Shown: positions 34,256 to 42,149 of the stretch, in pieces
Position numbering within the stretch: position 1 is the first letter of the stretch
Layout: every line of letters starts with the position of its first letter
Assembly (NCBI GenBank): GCA_963818645.1
Contig: CAWFTF010000018.1
Coordinates: 1 to 64,000 of the forward strand
From: Gp6-AA40 sp963818645
Lineage (GTDB): Bacteria > Acidobacteriota > Vicinamibacteria > Vicinamibacterales > UBA2999
DNA length: 64,000 bases
Reading direction: 5' to 3'
The notes under the pieces: model-generated
What the model was told of the DNA's origin: nothing
Database searches by the model: none
What the model saw: only the letters and a program-made list of their open reading frames with translations
Program-made: the position numbers and the translations under genes

Positions 34256-34716
34256 ACGAGCCACCCTGCGGGTAACGCAACTACGAGCAATCGCATCGCG
34301 ACATTCCCATACACCCCAGCCATCGCATCGTCTGCCATCACGCCAAGGCCACCATGCACCGCCTCGAGGCGGTTCGCCGGCCACGGCTTGACGACATCGA
34401 ACAGGCGGAACAACAGAAACCCGACGACGGCTCCGGTGATGTTGACGGGCAGGAACGCGAGCGTGATCAGCATCCCGACGACTTCGTCGAGGATGACCGG
34501 CGCCGGATCGACACCGCCGAAATGTCTCTCCGCGGCGTTAGCGCTCCACACACCAACAGCGAACAGGAGGATGATGACCGCCAGTTCCAGAGCAGGAGAA
34601 CCTGACCAGCGTACAGCAGCGAAAACGACAAGGCCCGCCGCCGACCCGAATGTGCCGGGAGCCACGGGTACGTAGCCGAGGTACCCGCACGTGGCGATGA
34701 AGAGGCCGAGACGCAT
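34252..34716 (-). CDS. pgpA: Phosphatidylglycerophosphatase A
   Basis: 154-residue membrane enzyme removing phosphate from phosphatidylglycerophosphate. Motifs: LGYVPVAPGTFGSAAGL, FGGVDPAPVILDEVVGMLITL, FRLFDVVKPWPANRLEAVHGGLGVMADDAMAGVYGNVAM. These hold the acidic metal-binding residues of the family. Lies in a group with plsY and gpsA. Four membrane helices are visible. Confidence 0.96.
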   Translation of the reverse strand: MRLGLFIATCGYLGYVPVAPGTFGSAAGLVVFAAVRWSGSPALELAVIILLFAVGVWSANAAERHFGGVDPAPVILDEVVGMLITLAFLPVNITGAVVGFLLFRLFDVVKPWPANRLEAVHGGLGVMADDAMAGVYGNVAMRLLVVALPAGWLV

Positions 34717-34751
34717 CTGAAGGAGACCGCTTCCGGCAGGAGCCTGAGGGA

Positions 34752-35684
34752 TCAGGCGGATGGTAGATCGACTACGTGCGTATGCGCCACGCGGTCATGC
34801 AGCGCACGCCGATCGGGGGCGATCAGGGCCGGGATCAATCCCAGGCCAAGCGTTGCCAGTGAAACAACGCCGGTCAACGTCCGCTTGATGGCCCGGGCCG
34901 GATCCATGATCAGCTGATCGTCGGCAACCACCCGAATTCGTGCGGCCATCTTGCCAATCGTCTGACCGCCCATCGCGGTGAACGCAGAGAAGTACGCCAG
35001 CTTCACGAAGACCAGAAACGCGAGGAACGGGAGGAGCGGCAGCGACCGCCATTCCTCCGTCGTCAGCGCAGTCATCCGCAGCGTCGAGAAGAACACGAAG
35101 ACATCGATGCCGAGCAGAATGGCGTGATCGATGAGTGCCGCAAGCGTTCGACGTCCCAGACCTGCCACAGCATCGGCGTATCCAGACGTCAGCCCAGCCA
35201 CCCGCCGTGGTTGCTCGCTGACCACTTCAGGACGGCTCGGCGTGGCGACTTCCGACCTGAACGACGGAACGGGATCGGCCAGAGTTTCCTCTGCCGCAAA
35301 CTCGAGAGTGAGTCCGGTCTCAATCGCGCGTGGTGGCCGCGATCCACTGCGTGAACGCGAGAGGTCCGACGAACGTCGCACCGCGAGCGGCGCGCGCGGC
35401 TCTGAAGGCGTTCTGATGAGCGGCTCGTCGCCTGCACCGGCCGGCGAGAACAGCGGAAACGATTCGAGCGACGAGAGCGCGTCCTGCGACTCGGTCGACT
35501 GAGGTGTCGCAGTGGAATGAGCCAGCCACAACTCACCGACCGGCACATCGTCGCGAGTGGGTAACGTCAACGAAAGATCAGCCGGCTCCGGCTCCGGAGA
35601 AGCCAGCAACGAGAAGTCGTATCCACAGTTCTTGCAGCGATCGCCGGTTTCAAAACCCAGGTAGTCGCACTTCGGACACTTCAT
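34752..35684 (-). CDS. Zinc-ribbon and RDD-domain membrane protein
   Basis: 310 residues. The N-terminus is a zinc ribbon (MKCPKCDYLGFETGDRCKNCGYDFSLL). A long low-complexity Ser/Pro/Arg linker follows (~30-165). The C-terminal RDD domain has GLGRRTLAALIDHAIL, FFSTLRMTAL, FLVFVKLAYFSAFTAMGGQTIGKMAARIRVV and ALIAPDRRALHDRVAHTHVV, with about three membrane helices. RDD proteins have mixed transport or regulatory roles; function here is unknown. It overlaps the upstream TPR gene by 4 nt (ATGA). Confidence 0.85.
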   Translation of the reverse strand: MKCPKCDYLGFETGDRCKNCGYDFSLLASPEPEPADLSLTLPTRDDVPVGELWLAHSTATPQSTESQDALSSLESFPLFSPAGAGDEPLIRTPSEPRAPLAVRRSSDLSRSRSGSRPPRAIETGLTLEFAAEETLADPVPSFRSEVATPSRPEVVSEQPRRVAGLTSGYADAVAGLGRRTLAALIDHAILLGIDVFVFFSTLRMTALTTEEWRSLPLLPFLAFLVFVKLAYFSAFTAMGGQTIGKMAARIRVVADDQLIMDPARAIKRTLTGVVSLATLGLGLIPALIAPDRRALHDRVAHTHVVDLPSA

Positions 35685-36505
35685 CGCGACTGTTCTCCTA
35701 CCGATGGCTGCTTGAACGATGACGACAACAGCACGTGTTGAATCTCGGACCGCAACCGATCGGCCTGCGGTCGAAGCGGGTCTCCCAGTTCGACGATGTC
35801 GAGCTCGCGCAGCGCCTCACGTAGACGACCTTCACCGCGGAGCACCTGAGCCCGATCGATGCGGCGCTCTGCATCGCGCACGATCGGAAGCGGCTCGCGC
35901 AACGCCGAATCGCCAGCGCGAACCGCGACTGGAGACTCTCGCAACCACGATGCCGTGCGGAGGGCACCGAGGAGGATGATTGCCGTGATGGCGACGCTGG
36001 CGCCGACTGTTGCCAGCCAGTGATTCTTCGGAGTCGGCCGGATGTCTGAAAGACGCCGCGTGGACGCGGGCCTGTGGCTGGGCCGCTCGCCTTGCGACGA
36101 TGGTGGAACTGAATCGAGACGTCCGAGCCGCTGGAGAAACACCAGCGCAAGCTCGGTGGCGCCGCCCTGCTCGACCGCTTGCGTCAGAAGCTCTCGTGCC
36201 TGCTGCAGATCTCCGGCCTGATACGCGGCAATTCCCTGATGAAGGCTCTCTTCCGACTCGCGTTGACGCTCAGCAAGTGCGCTACGGGCGCGCTCGATGT
36301 AGGCCCGGGCACGGCCATGGCCGCGCTCGAGAAACGCCACACGCGTCCACACATTAATCGCTTGCTCGTAGTTGCCACCGAAGTAGTGGTCGAGACCGGA
36401 CAACAACAACTGTTCGATACGCGCGGCGCGTTCGGCCTCGCTCAACGGGCCAGAGTCGGAAGTATCTGTGCGGAGTGGCTCCACGCCGATGTGATTATCG
36501 GACAA
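35681..36505 (-). CDS. TPR-like membrane protein
   Basis: 274 residues. The N-terminal ~120 residues hold helical repeats (LSGLDHYFGGNYEQAINVWTRVAFLERGHGRARAYIERAR, HQGIAAYQAGDLQQARELLTQAVEQG). A single membrane helix follows near 180 (WLATVGASVAITAIILLGAL), then a C-terminal extracytoplasmic helical part. This layout fits a scaffold anchored in the inner membrane. The start is TTG at 36505. It is the first gene of the operon that continues with the RDD protein, pgpA, cinA, thpR, plsY and gpsA. Confidence 0.75.
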   Translation of the reverse strand: MSDNHIGVEPLRTDTSDSGPLSEAERAARIEQLLLSGLDHYFGGNYEQAINVWTRVAFLERGHGRARAYIERARSALAERQRESEESLHQGIAAYQAGDLQQARELLTQAVEQGGATELALVFLQRLGRLDSVPPSSQGERPSHRPASTRRLSDIRPTPKNHWLATVGASVAITAIILLGALRTASWLRESPVAVRAGDSALREPLPIVRDAERRIDRAQVLRGEGRLREALRELDIVELGDPLRPQADRLRSEIQHVLLSSSFKQPSVGEQSR

Positions 36506-36596
36506 TAACTTACGCTGGTCAATCGATTCTCGTCGCGCGTTGCGCTGCGATCAGCTTTACAGCGCTCGCTCCTGAAGGTAACGTCTCGGCAATCGC

Positions 36597-37379
36597 ATGG
36601 CCGATCTCAAGGGACGTATCGCGCTGGTCACAGGCGCCAGCCGTGGCGTCGGGCGCGGCGTCGCGCTCGGTCTCGCCCATGCCGGCGCGACGGTCTATGC
36701 AACAGGTCGAACCATCGCGGACGCCGAGCTCGACTCCAGCATCACGAAACTCACCTGCGACCACAACGACGATCAAGCGGTCGCGACAGTCTTTCAACAG
36801 ATCGACGAGCAGGCTGGCCAGCTCGACGTGCTCGTCAACGTGGCGTGGGGCGGGTACGAATGCATGGTCGAAGACGGCCGCTTCACGTGGATGGCGCCGT
36901 TCTGGGAGCAGCCGGCGTGGCGCTGGGACGCGATGGTCACAACAGGTGTTCGCGCGGCATACGTGGCAAGCCAGCATGCGGCACGCGCGATGGTTCGCGC
37001 ACGCCGAGGCCTGATCGTTCACGTGTCGTCGTGGGCTGGTAAAAAATACGGCGGCAACACCGTATGCGGTCTCGCAAAGGCCGCCACCGATCGGATGGCG
37101 TCCGACATGGGACATGAGCTCGCGTCCCATGGGATCACTGTCGTCTCGCTGTATCCGGGACTGGTCCGCACCGAAGGAGTGCTCGCAGCGGGAGTGTTCG
37201 ATTTGAGCAACTCCGAGAGTCCCGAGTTCATCGGACGCGCGGTCTCGGCGCTGGCCAACGATCCGGAAGTGGCGCGATGGAATGGGTCGGTGGTCATTGC
37301 CGCGGCCCTCGCCGCTGAGTACGGATTCACGGACATCGACGGGAAAACACCGCGCCCACTCACGTGGGCGGAGGTATAG
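36597..37379 (+). CDS. Short-chain dehydrogenase (DHRS1-like) with catalytic Tyr replaced by Cys
   Basis: 260 residues. NAD(P)-binding TGASRGVGRGVALGLAHAGA and DVLVNVAWGGYE. The substrate-side segment FWEQPAWRWDAMVTTGVRAAYVAS and the active-site region SSWAGKKYGGNTVCGLAKAATDRM match the DHRS1-type group. The usual YGxxK motif reads CGLAK, so the catalytic Tyr is Cys (TGC for TAC). The Lys and Ser remain. Either activity is altered or a base error is present. GGTAACGT lies 11 nt before the ATG, with no Shine-Dalgarno. The AKR gene begins 3 nt after its stop. Confidence 0.88.
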   Translation: MADLKGRIALVTGASRGVGRGVALGLAHAGATVYATGRTIADAELDSSITKLTCDHNDDQAVATVFQQIDEQAGQLDVLVNVAWGGYECMVEDGRFTWMAPFWEQPAWRWDAMVTTGVRAAYVASQHAARAMVRARRGLIVHVSSWAGKKYGGNTVCGLAKAATDRMASDMGHELASHGITVVSLYPGLVRTEGVLAAGVFDLSNSESPEFIGRAVSALANDPEVARWNGSVVIAAALAAEYGFTDIDGKTPRPLTWAEV

Positions 37380-37382
37380 CCG

Positions 37383-38318
37383 ATGCCACGTCTCGGCCGG
37401 ACCGACCTCGACGTCTTCCCTCTCTGCCTCGGCGGCAATGTCTTTGGCTGGACCGCGAGCGAGCAGGAATCGTTCGCCATCCTCGACGCCTACGCGGCGG
37501 CGGGGGGCAATTTCATCGACACCGCTGACTCGTATTCCGCGTGGGTACCAGGCCACGTCGGCGGTGAATCGGAAACCATCATCGGGAGATGGATGGCCGC
37601 ACGCGGCTGCCGGAATCGGATGATCATCGCGACCAAGGTCGGACGAGCGCCGGGCCGGCTCGGGCTGGGCCGCAAGAACATCCGCGCCGGCGCTGAGGCG
37701 TCGCTCAAGCGCCTGGGCGTCGATCGCATCGATCTGTATTACGCGCACGCCGACGACCTCAACACGCCGATCGATGAGACGCTCCGCGAATTCGACGCGC
37801 TCGTGCGCGAAGGCAAGGTGGGCTACATAGCCGCGTCCAACTTCACGGCTGCACGTCTGTCAGCCGCGCTCGCCACATCGGCGCGCGAGGGCCTCGCACG
37901 CTACGTTGCGCTGCAGCCTCATTACAACCTGATGGTTCGGAACGAATACGAAGGAGCCCTGTCCGATGTCTGCGCCCGCGAGGGCGTGGCATGTGTGCCT
38001 TACTTCGCACTCGCCATGGGGTTCCTGACCGGGAAGTATCGACCGGGCATCACGGTTGACAGCGCGCGCGCCGAAGGTGCGCAGAAGTATCTCGATGCAC
38101 GCGGCACGCGAGTGCTCGCCGCGCTGGACGACATCGCTGCGGCGCAGCACACGACCGTTGCTGCTGTCGCCCTTGCATGGCTGCTCGCCCAGCCGACGGT
38201 CGCGGCGCCAATTGCGAGCGCGCGAACCGTCGCTCAACTCGCGGACCTGCTGCCGCTGGCGACGACAACGCTCACGCCCGAGGAGTCGACACGGCTGGCC
38301 GATACCAGTCGAGTCTAG
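37383..38318 (+). CDS. Aldo/keto reductase
   Basis: 311 residues, NADPH-dependent TIM barrel. The catalytic tetrad is visible: Asp and Tyr in FIDTADSYSAW, Lys in IATKVGRAPG, His in LYYAHADDLNTP. The C-terminal coenzyme region has PIASARTVAQLADLL. The group is the YghZ/general-stress AKR type. It follows the SDR gene with 3 nt between, so the two reductases are co-expressed. Its 3' end overlaps the convergent transporter gene by 47 nt. Confidence 0.93.
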   Translation: MPRLGRTDLDVFPLCLGGNVFGWTASEQESFAILDAYAAAGGNFIDTADSYSAWVPGHVGGESETIIGRWMAARGCRNRMIIATKVGRAPGRLGLGRKNIRAGAEASLKRLGVDRIDLYYAHADDLNTPIDETLREFDALVREGKVGYIAASNFTAARLSAALATSAREGLARYVALQPHYNLMVRNEYEGALSDVCAREGVACVPYFALAMGFLTGKYRPGITVDSARAEGAQKYLDARGTRVLAALDDIAAAQHTTVAAVALAWLLAQPTVAAPIASARTVAQLADLLPLATTTLTPEESTRLADTSRV

Positions 38319-39741
38319 AGTTACGCAACGCCGAAGCCCGGCCAGAATCGAAGAGGACATACCCCATCACGACGAGCAGGATCCAGATCACGCGCTGAGC
38401 CAGAATCCACGACATCATCGTCCTGAGATTCACGCCATAACCTGCTGCGATCGCCGGCCCCGCCGAAGACGACGGGAGCATCACGCCGTAGTTCGCCGCC
38501 AGCGTCACGATGTAGACGAACGGAATCGGATTCAAGCCGAGCCCTTGGAACGTGCTGATGGTGATCGGCACGACGATCGCGACGGTGGCCGTGTTGCTGG
38601 TGATCTGCGTGATGACGATGGTCAGCATCGAGAACACCGCGACGGCGAGCAGTCCGCCACCGGCCGCGAGCGGCACCATTCGATCGGCGACGAACTTCGC
38701 TGTGCCCGTGTCGCTCAGCACCTGTCCGAGCGCCGATCCGCCCGCGAACAAGTAGATGAGCCCCCAGACCATGTGCTTCTCTGCGTACTCCCACTCGAGC
38801 AACGCGACACCCTTGTACCGGATGGCGAAGCTCAAGATCGCGACGGTCAGGAACGCAAGCGTAGGCGTGAGGCCAGGCAACAGCGTCGCGTAGAGTTGCC
38901 TGGTAAATGCGATGAGCATCGCGAGCCCGAAGAGCGCCAGGCCCCAGCGCTCAGGCACCGACATGGCTCCGAGCGTCCGCAGTTCCTGCGCGAAGTAGGC
39001 GCGCGATCCTTCGACGCGCTCCATCTCTGGCACGAGCGCCCACCGCATGAAGGCGGCCGAGGCGACGGCCACGACGATCGTCGGTGGCAGCAGCCGCATC
39101 ACCCACGTCGTGAACAGGAACTCGTGAGTCGCGAGTTGTCGCTCAATGAACTGCACTGCCAGCAGGTTCTGCGCCCCTCCGAGCGGCGTACCCGACCCGC
39201 CCACGCTCGTACCCCACGCCACCGCGATGAGGAGCGCAGACGCAAACGCGCTCTTGCGCGCGTCCTCGATACCGATGAACCGGACCATCGCCACGACCAC
39301 CGGCATCATCGACGCCGCCACGACGGCATTGGGAAGGACCGAACTCAGGACCGCGGCCGCCACGAACCAAATCACGATCTGCCGTCGAGTGCTGGTGCCG
39401 ATGCCCATCAACGACACGAGCGCAATCCGCCGGTCGAGGCCCCACCGTCGCCAGAGCGTTGCGAGCATGTTGGCGCCGAGCAGCAGGAAGACGAGCGGCT
39501 CGGCATACGCCGGCATGATCGTCTCAACACGCGCAAATGCGGCGAGCGCGGGAACGATCACGGGTAGAAACGCCGTGATGGCAAGGTGCACTGGCTCCGC
39601 CATCCACCACCAAGCCATCCAGACGAGCAGGCCTATGCTGCAGCGGACAGGATACGGCGTGCCGGGAAGTGGAATGACCGCCAGCAACAGGAAGACGACT
39701 GGCCCGCCGAGCGCATGGATCGTTCGCCGGTGTCGCGTCAC
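38272..39741 (-). CDS. SLC13/DASS-type sodium:dicarboxylate symporter
   Basis: 489-residue membrane protein with about 12 spans. The DASS signature is present: VAWGTSVGGSGTPLGGAQNLLAV in the first half, and TQITSNTATVAIVVPI plus MLPSSSAGPAIAAGYG in the second half. AYAEPLVFLLLGANMLATLWRRWGLDRRIAL and WGLIYLFAGGSALGQVLSDTG are the two re-entrant regions. The GTG at 39741 follows the thrC stop by 1 nt. It imports dicarboxylates or related anions; exact substrate unknown. Confidence 0.9.
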   Translation of the reverse strand: MTRHRRTIHALGGPVVFLLLAVIPLPGTPYPVRCSIGLLVWMAWWWMAEPVHLAITAFLPVIVPALAAFARVETIMPAYAEPLVFLLLGANMLATLWRRWGLDRRIALVSLMGIGTSTRRQIVIWFVAAAVLSSVLPNAVVAASMMPVVVAMVRFIGIEDARKSAFASALLIAVAWGTSVGGSGTPLGGAQNLLAVQFIERQLATHEFLFTTWVMRLLPPTIVVAVASAAFMRWALVPEMERVEGSRAYFAQELRTLGAMSVPERWGLALFGLAMLIAFTRQLYATLLPGLTPTLAFLTVAILSFAIRYKGVALLEWEYAEKHMVWGLIYLFAGGSALGQVLSDTGTAKFVADRMVPLAAGGGLLAVAVFSMLTIVITQITSNTATVAIVVPITISTFQGLGLNPIPFVYIVTLAANYGVMLPSSSAGPAIAAGYGVNLRTMMSWILAQRVIWILLVVMGYVLFDSGRASALRNSRLDWYRPAVSTPRA

Positions 39742-39742
39742 G

Positions 39743-40924
39743 TCACTCAGGCAGCGCAGCCTGCCAGGCTTCGAGGTATTTGTAGCCGCTGCCGGTGTTG
39801 AACAACACGACCGACTCGTCGCGCCCGATCTTTCCCTGCGTGACCAGCGCGTCGATCGCCGCCAGGCCCACGCCCCCTTCCGGCGCGGCGAACACGCCCT
39901 CGAGGCGTGCCATGTCGCGACACGCCGCAAGCAATCGAGCCTCGCTGACCGCCACGGCCTCACCTCGACTCGCGTAGATGTCAGCAAGAATCAGGAAGTC
40001 GCCGAGCGCCTTCGGAACGCGGAGCCCAGCGGCCAGCGTCGCGGCGTTTTCCCATCGCTCCGACGCTTCAGCGCGCCGCTCGAACGCGCGCACGATCGGG
40101 GCACACCCGTCGGCTTGAGCGGCGATCATCCGTGGCCGATGGCTGCCGGTGAGCCCCATCGTTTCGAGTTCTTCGAACGCTTTCCACATCCCAATCAGTC
40201 CGACGCCTCCACCGGTCGGATAGACGATCACGTCAGGCAACTCGCCGCCGAACTCTTCCCACAACTCGTAACCCATCGTCTTCTTGCCTTCGATGCGGTA
40301 CGGCTCCTTCAAGGTCGATACTTCGTACCAGCCGTGCTGTGCGGCTTGCTCAGCGATGAACGCCCCGCAGTGTGAAATAAGCCCGTCGATCAGCCTGACG
40401 TCGGCACCGCAGGCTCGCGTCTCGAGCACGATCGCAACCGGCGTGTCCGACGGCATCGCCACGACGCATTTCAATCCGGCTTGCGCTGCGTATGCCGCCG
40501 CAGCGCCACCAGCGTTCCCCGCGGTCGGCAGTGCGATTGTCTCGACCCGGAGCGCCTTCGCCATGCTCACCGCGGCCGACAGTCCCCGCGCCTTGAACGA
40601 GCTCGTCGGGTTCTGCCCCTCTTCTTTGATGTAGAGCCTGTCGAGCCCGAGATGCGCTCCCAGGCGACGCGCACGAATCAGTGGAGTCATCCCCTCGCCG
40701 AGCGTCACGGGAGGTGCGTCAGGGAGCACCTCTTCGTAGCGCCACATCGTGTTCGGACGTTCTCGCAACACCTCACGGGTCAATGTCTCCCGGGCCCGAT
40801 CGAGATCGTACCGAGCCAAGAGCGGTGCCTGGCAGTTCGGACAGAGGTTGTGTCGCGTGCGGTAATCACCGACGTACCGGCAGGTCGGGCGGGAGCATTC
40901 GAGTCGTGCAAGTTGGGACGGCAA
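39743..40924 (-). CDS. thrC: Threonine synthase
   Basis: 393 residues, PLP enzyme converting phosphohomoserine to threonine. A zinc-ribbon-like N-terminus (ECSRPTCRYVGDY...NLCPNCQAPLL) is followed by LGEGMTPLIRARRLG, the PLP Lys in NPTSSFKARGLSAAVS, TAGNAGGAAAAYAAQAG and YPTGGGVGLIGMWKAFEEL, then FNTGSGYKYLEAW. The TTG at 40924 is preferred: it lies 7 nt after a minus-strand TAGACT and begins just before the zinc ribbon. Alternative function: a related PLP lyase (e.g. cysteate synthase-like), less likely. Confidence 0.9.
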   Translation of the reverse strand: MPSQLARLECSRPTCRYVGDYRTRHNLCPNCQAPLLARYDLDRARETLTREVLRERPNTMWRYEEVLPDAPPVTLGEGMTPLIRARRLGAHLGLDRLYIKEEGQNPTSSFKARGLSAAVSMAKALRVETIALPTAGNAGGAAAAYAAQAGLKCVVAMPSDTPVAIVLETRACGADVRLIDGLISHCGAFIAEQAAQHGWYEVSTLKEPYRIEGKKTMGYELWEEFGGELPDVIVYPTGGGVGLIGMWKAFEELETMGLTGSHRPRMIAAQADGCAPIVRAFERRAEASERWENAATLAAGLRVPKALGDFLILADIYASRGEAVAVSEARLLAACRDMARLEGVFAAPEGGVGLAAIDALVTQGKIGRDESVVLFNTGSGYKYLEAWQAALPE

Positions 40925-40931
40925 GGGCGGC

Positions 40932-40937
40932 AGTCTA
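40932..40937 (-). promoter_or_regulatory. Possible -10 box TAGACT of thrC
   Basis: Minus-strand TAGACT, 7 nt before the thrC TTG. Another TAGACT lies on the plus strand at 40951-40956 ahead of the divergent aminotransferase gene, so the pair is a compact divergent promoter. Confidence 0.4.
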
Positions 40938-40943
40938 GCACTC

Positions 40944-42149
40944 GTGTGGGGTAGACTTTTGTTTCTGGCTACCTTACAGGTCTCTCGCCGGTCCACGCTT
41001 CTCCGGCCCACAGCCGTCAACACCGTCCTCGCCGACATCCGACAGGCTCAGGCTCGAGGGCAGACGGTCGTTTCGCTGATGCGCGGCGAGCCCGACTTCG
41101 ATACGCCGGCGCACATCATCGAAGCCGCGACACGCGCGATGAAAGGCGGCCGCACGCGATATCCAGACAACCGCGGCGAGATCGTGCTGCGCCAGGCGGT
41201 TGCCGAGAAGCTGTCGCGCGAGAACGGCGTGACCTACGACCCGGTCACCGAGATCCTGGTGACAACGGGCGCGACGCTTGGCATCCATTCGGCGCTGCTC
41301 GCGCTGCTGAACGAGGATGACGAGGTCCTTGTCCCCGATCCGATCTACGACGCCTACCTCTCGCCGATCCTTCTGGCGGGTGGACGCGTGGCTCCCGTGC
41401 GCGCCCAGATCGAACATGGTCGTTTCGTTCTGACTGCGCAGGCAATCGACGCTGCTGTCACCTCGCGATCGAAGGCGCTCCTGCTCAACACGCCGTGGAA
41501 CCCGGTCGGCACCGTATTTCGCGAGTCGGAACTGCGCGCCATCGCTGACGTCGTGACGCGACGGAATCTGGTGCTCATCAGCGACGAGATCTACGAAGCG
41601 ATCACCTACGAGGGCTGCAAACACGTTTCACCCTCTTCGCTGTCTGCCGACCTGCGCGAGCGCACGGTGATGCTGAACAGCCTCTCGAAGACGTACGCGA
41701 TGACCGGCTGGCGCGTCGGCTATTGCGCGGCGCCGGCATCGATCGTCCAGAGCATGTTTCTGTCGTTGCAGCAGTCGAGCCGCGGACCAGCGACGTTCGT
41801 CCAGGACGCGGCGGCTGTCGCGTTGACGGGCCCGCAGGACGCGGTCGAGGAGATGCGCAACGAATACACGCGACGCCGGTCGCTGGTGCTGAGTGCGCTG
41901 AGCGGGATTCGCCACGTGCACGTGCTCCCGCCCGAAGGCGGATTCTTCGCGATGGTGGATGCGCGCGAGACCGGCGTCCCGTCAGAGCAGCTACGCCTGC
42001 GGCTGCTGAACGATGCCGGCGTCGCGGTGATTCATGGCGCCGCATACGGTCCCGGCGGTGAAGGAACACTGCGCGTCTCATTTGCCAGTGGCGGCGACAC
42101 GCTCGCTCGCGGCCTCGAACGACTGCGCGCCGGGCTCGAGGCGCTGTGA
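40944..42149 (+). CDS. Class I/II pyridoxal-phosphate aminotransferase (aspartate aminotransferase-like)
   Basis: About 390-400 residues, fold-type I. Motifs: VSLMRGEPDFDTPAHIIEAA, RTRYPDNRGEIVLRQAVA, TTGATLGIHSAL, DPIYDAYLSP, NTPWNPVGTVF, LISDEIYEAITYEG, the PLP Lys in NSLSKTYAMTGWRVGY, and the C-terminal Arg in LRVSFASGGDTLARGLERL. Start uncertain: GTG 40944, TTG 40959 or CTG 40965 are in frame, and a TAGACT (40951-40956) argues for one of the later ones. It overlaps the next gene by 4 nt (GTGA). Substrate could be aspartate or another amino acid. Confidence 0.9.
   Translation: MWGRLLFLATLQVSRRSTLLRPTAVNTVLADIRQAQARGQTVVSLMRGEPDFDTPAHIIEAATRAMKGGRTRYPDNRGEIVLRQAVAEKLSRENGVTYDPVTEILVTTGATLGIHSALLALLNEDDEVLVPDPIYDAYLSPILLAGGRVAPVRAQIEHGRFVLTAQAIDAAVTSRSKALLLNTPWNPVGTVFRESELRAIADVVTRRNLVLISDEIYEAITYEGCKHVSPSSLSADLRERTVMLNSLSKTYAMTGWRVGYCAAPASIVQSMFLSLQQSSRGPATFVQDAAAVALTGPQDAVEEMRNEYTRRRSLVLSALSGIRHVHVLPPEGGFFAMVDARETGVPSEQLRLRLLNDAGVAVIHGAAYGPGGEGTLRVSFASGGDTLARGLERLRAGLEAL

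Noticed and set aside
36519..37748. Minus-strand open frame (~410 codons) across the SDR/AKR genes
   Set aside because: Shadow of two well-supported reductase genes; no recognisable domain.
38056..39567. Long plus-strand open frame (~500 codons) across the SLC13 transporter
   Set aside because: Antisense shadow rich in Arg, His, Asp and Glu; the opposite frame has clear DASS motifs.
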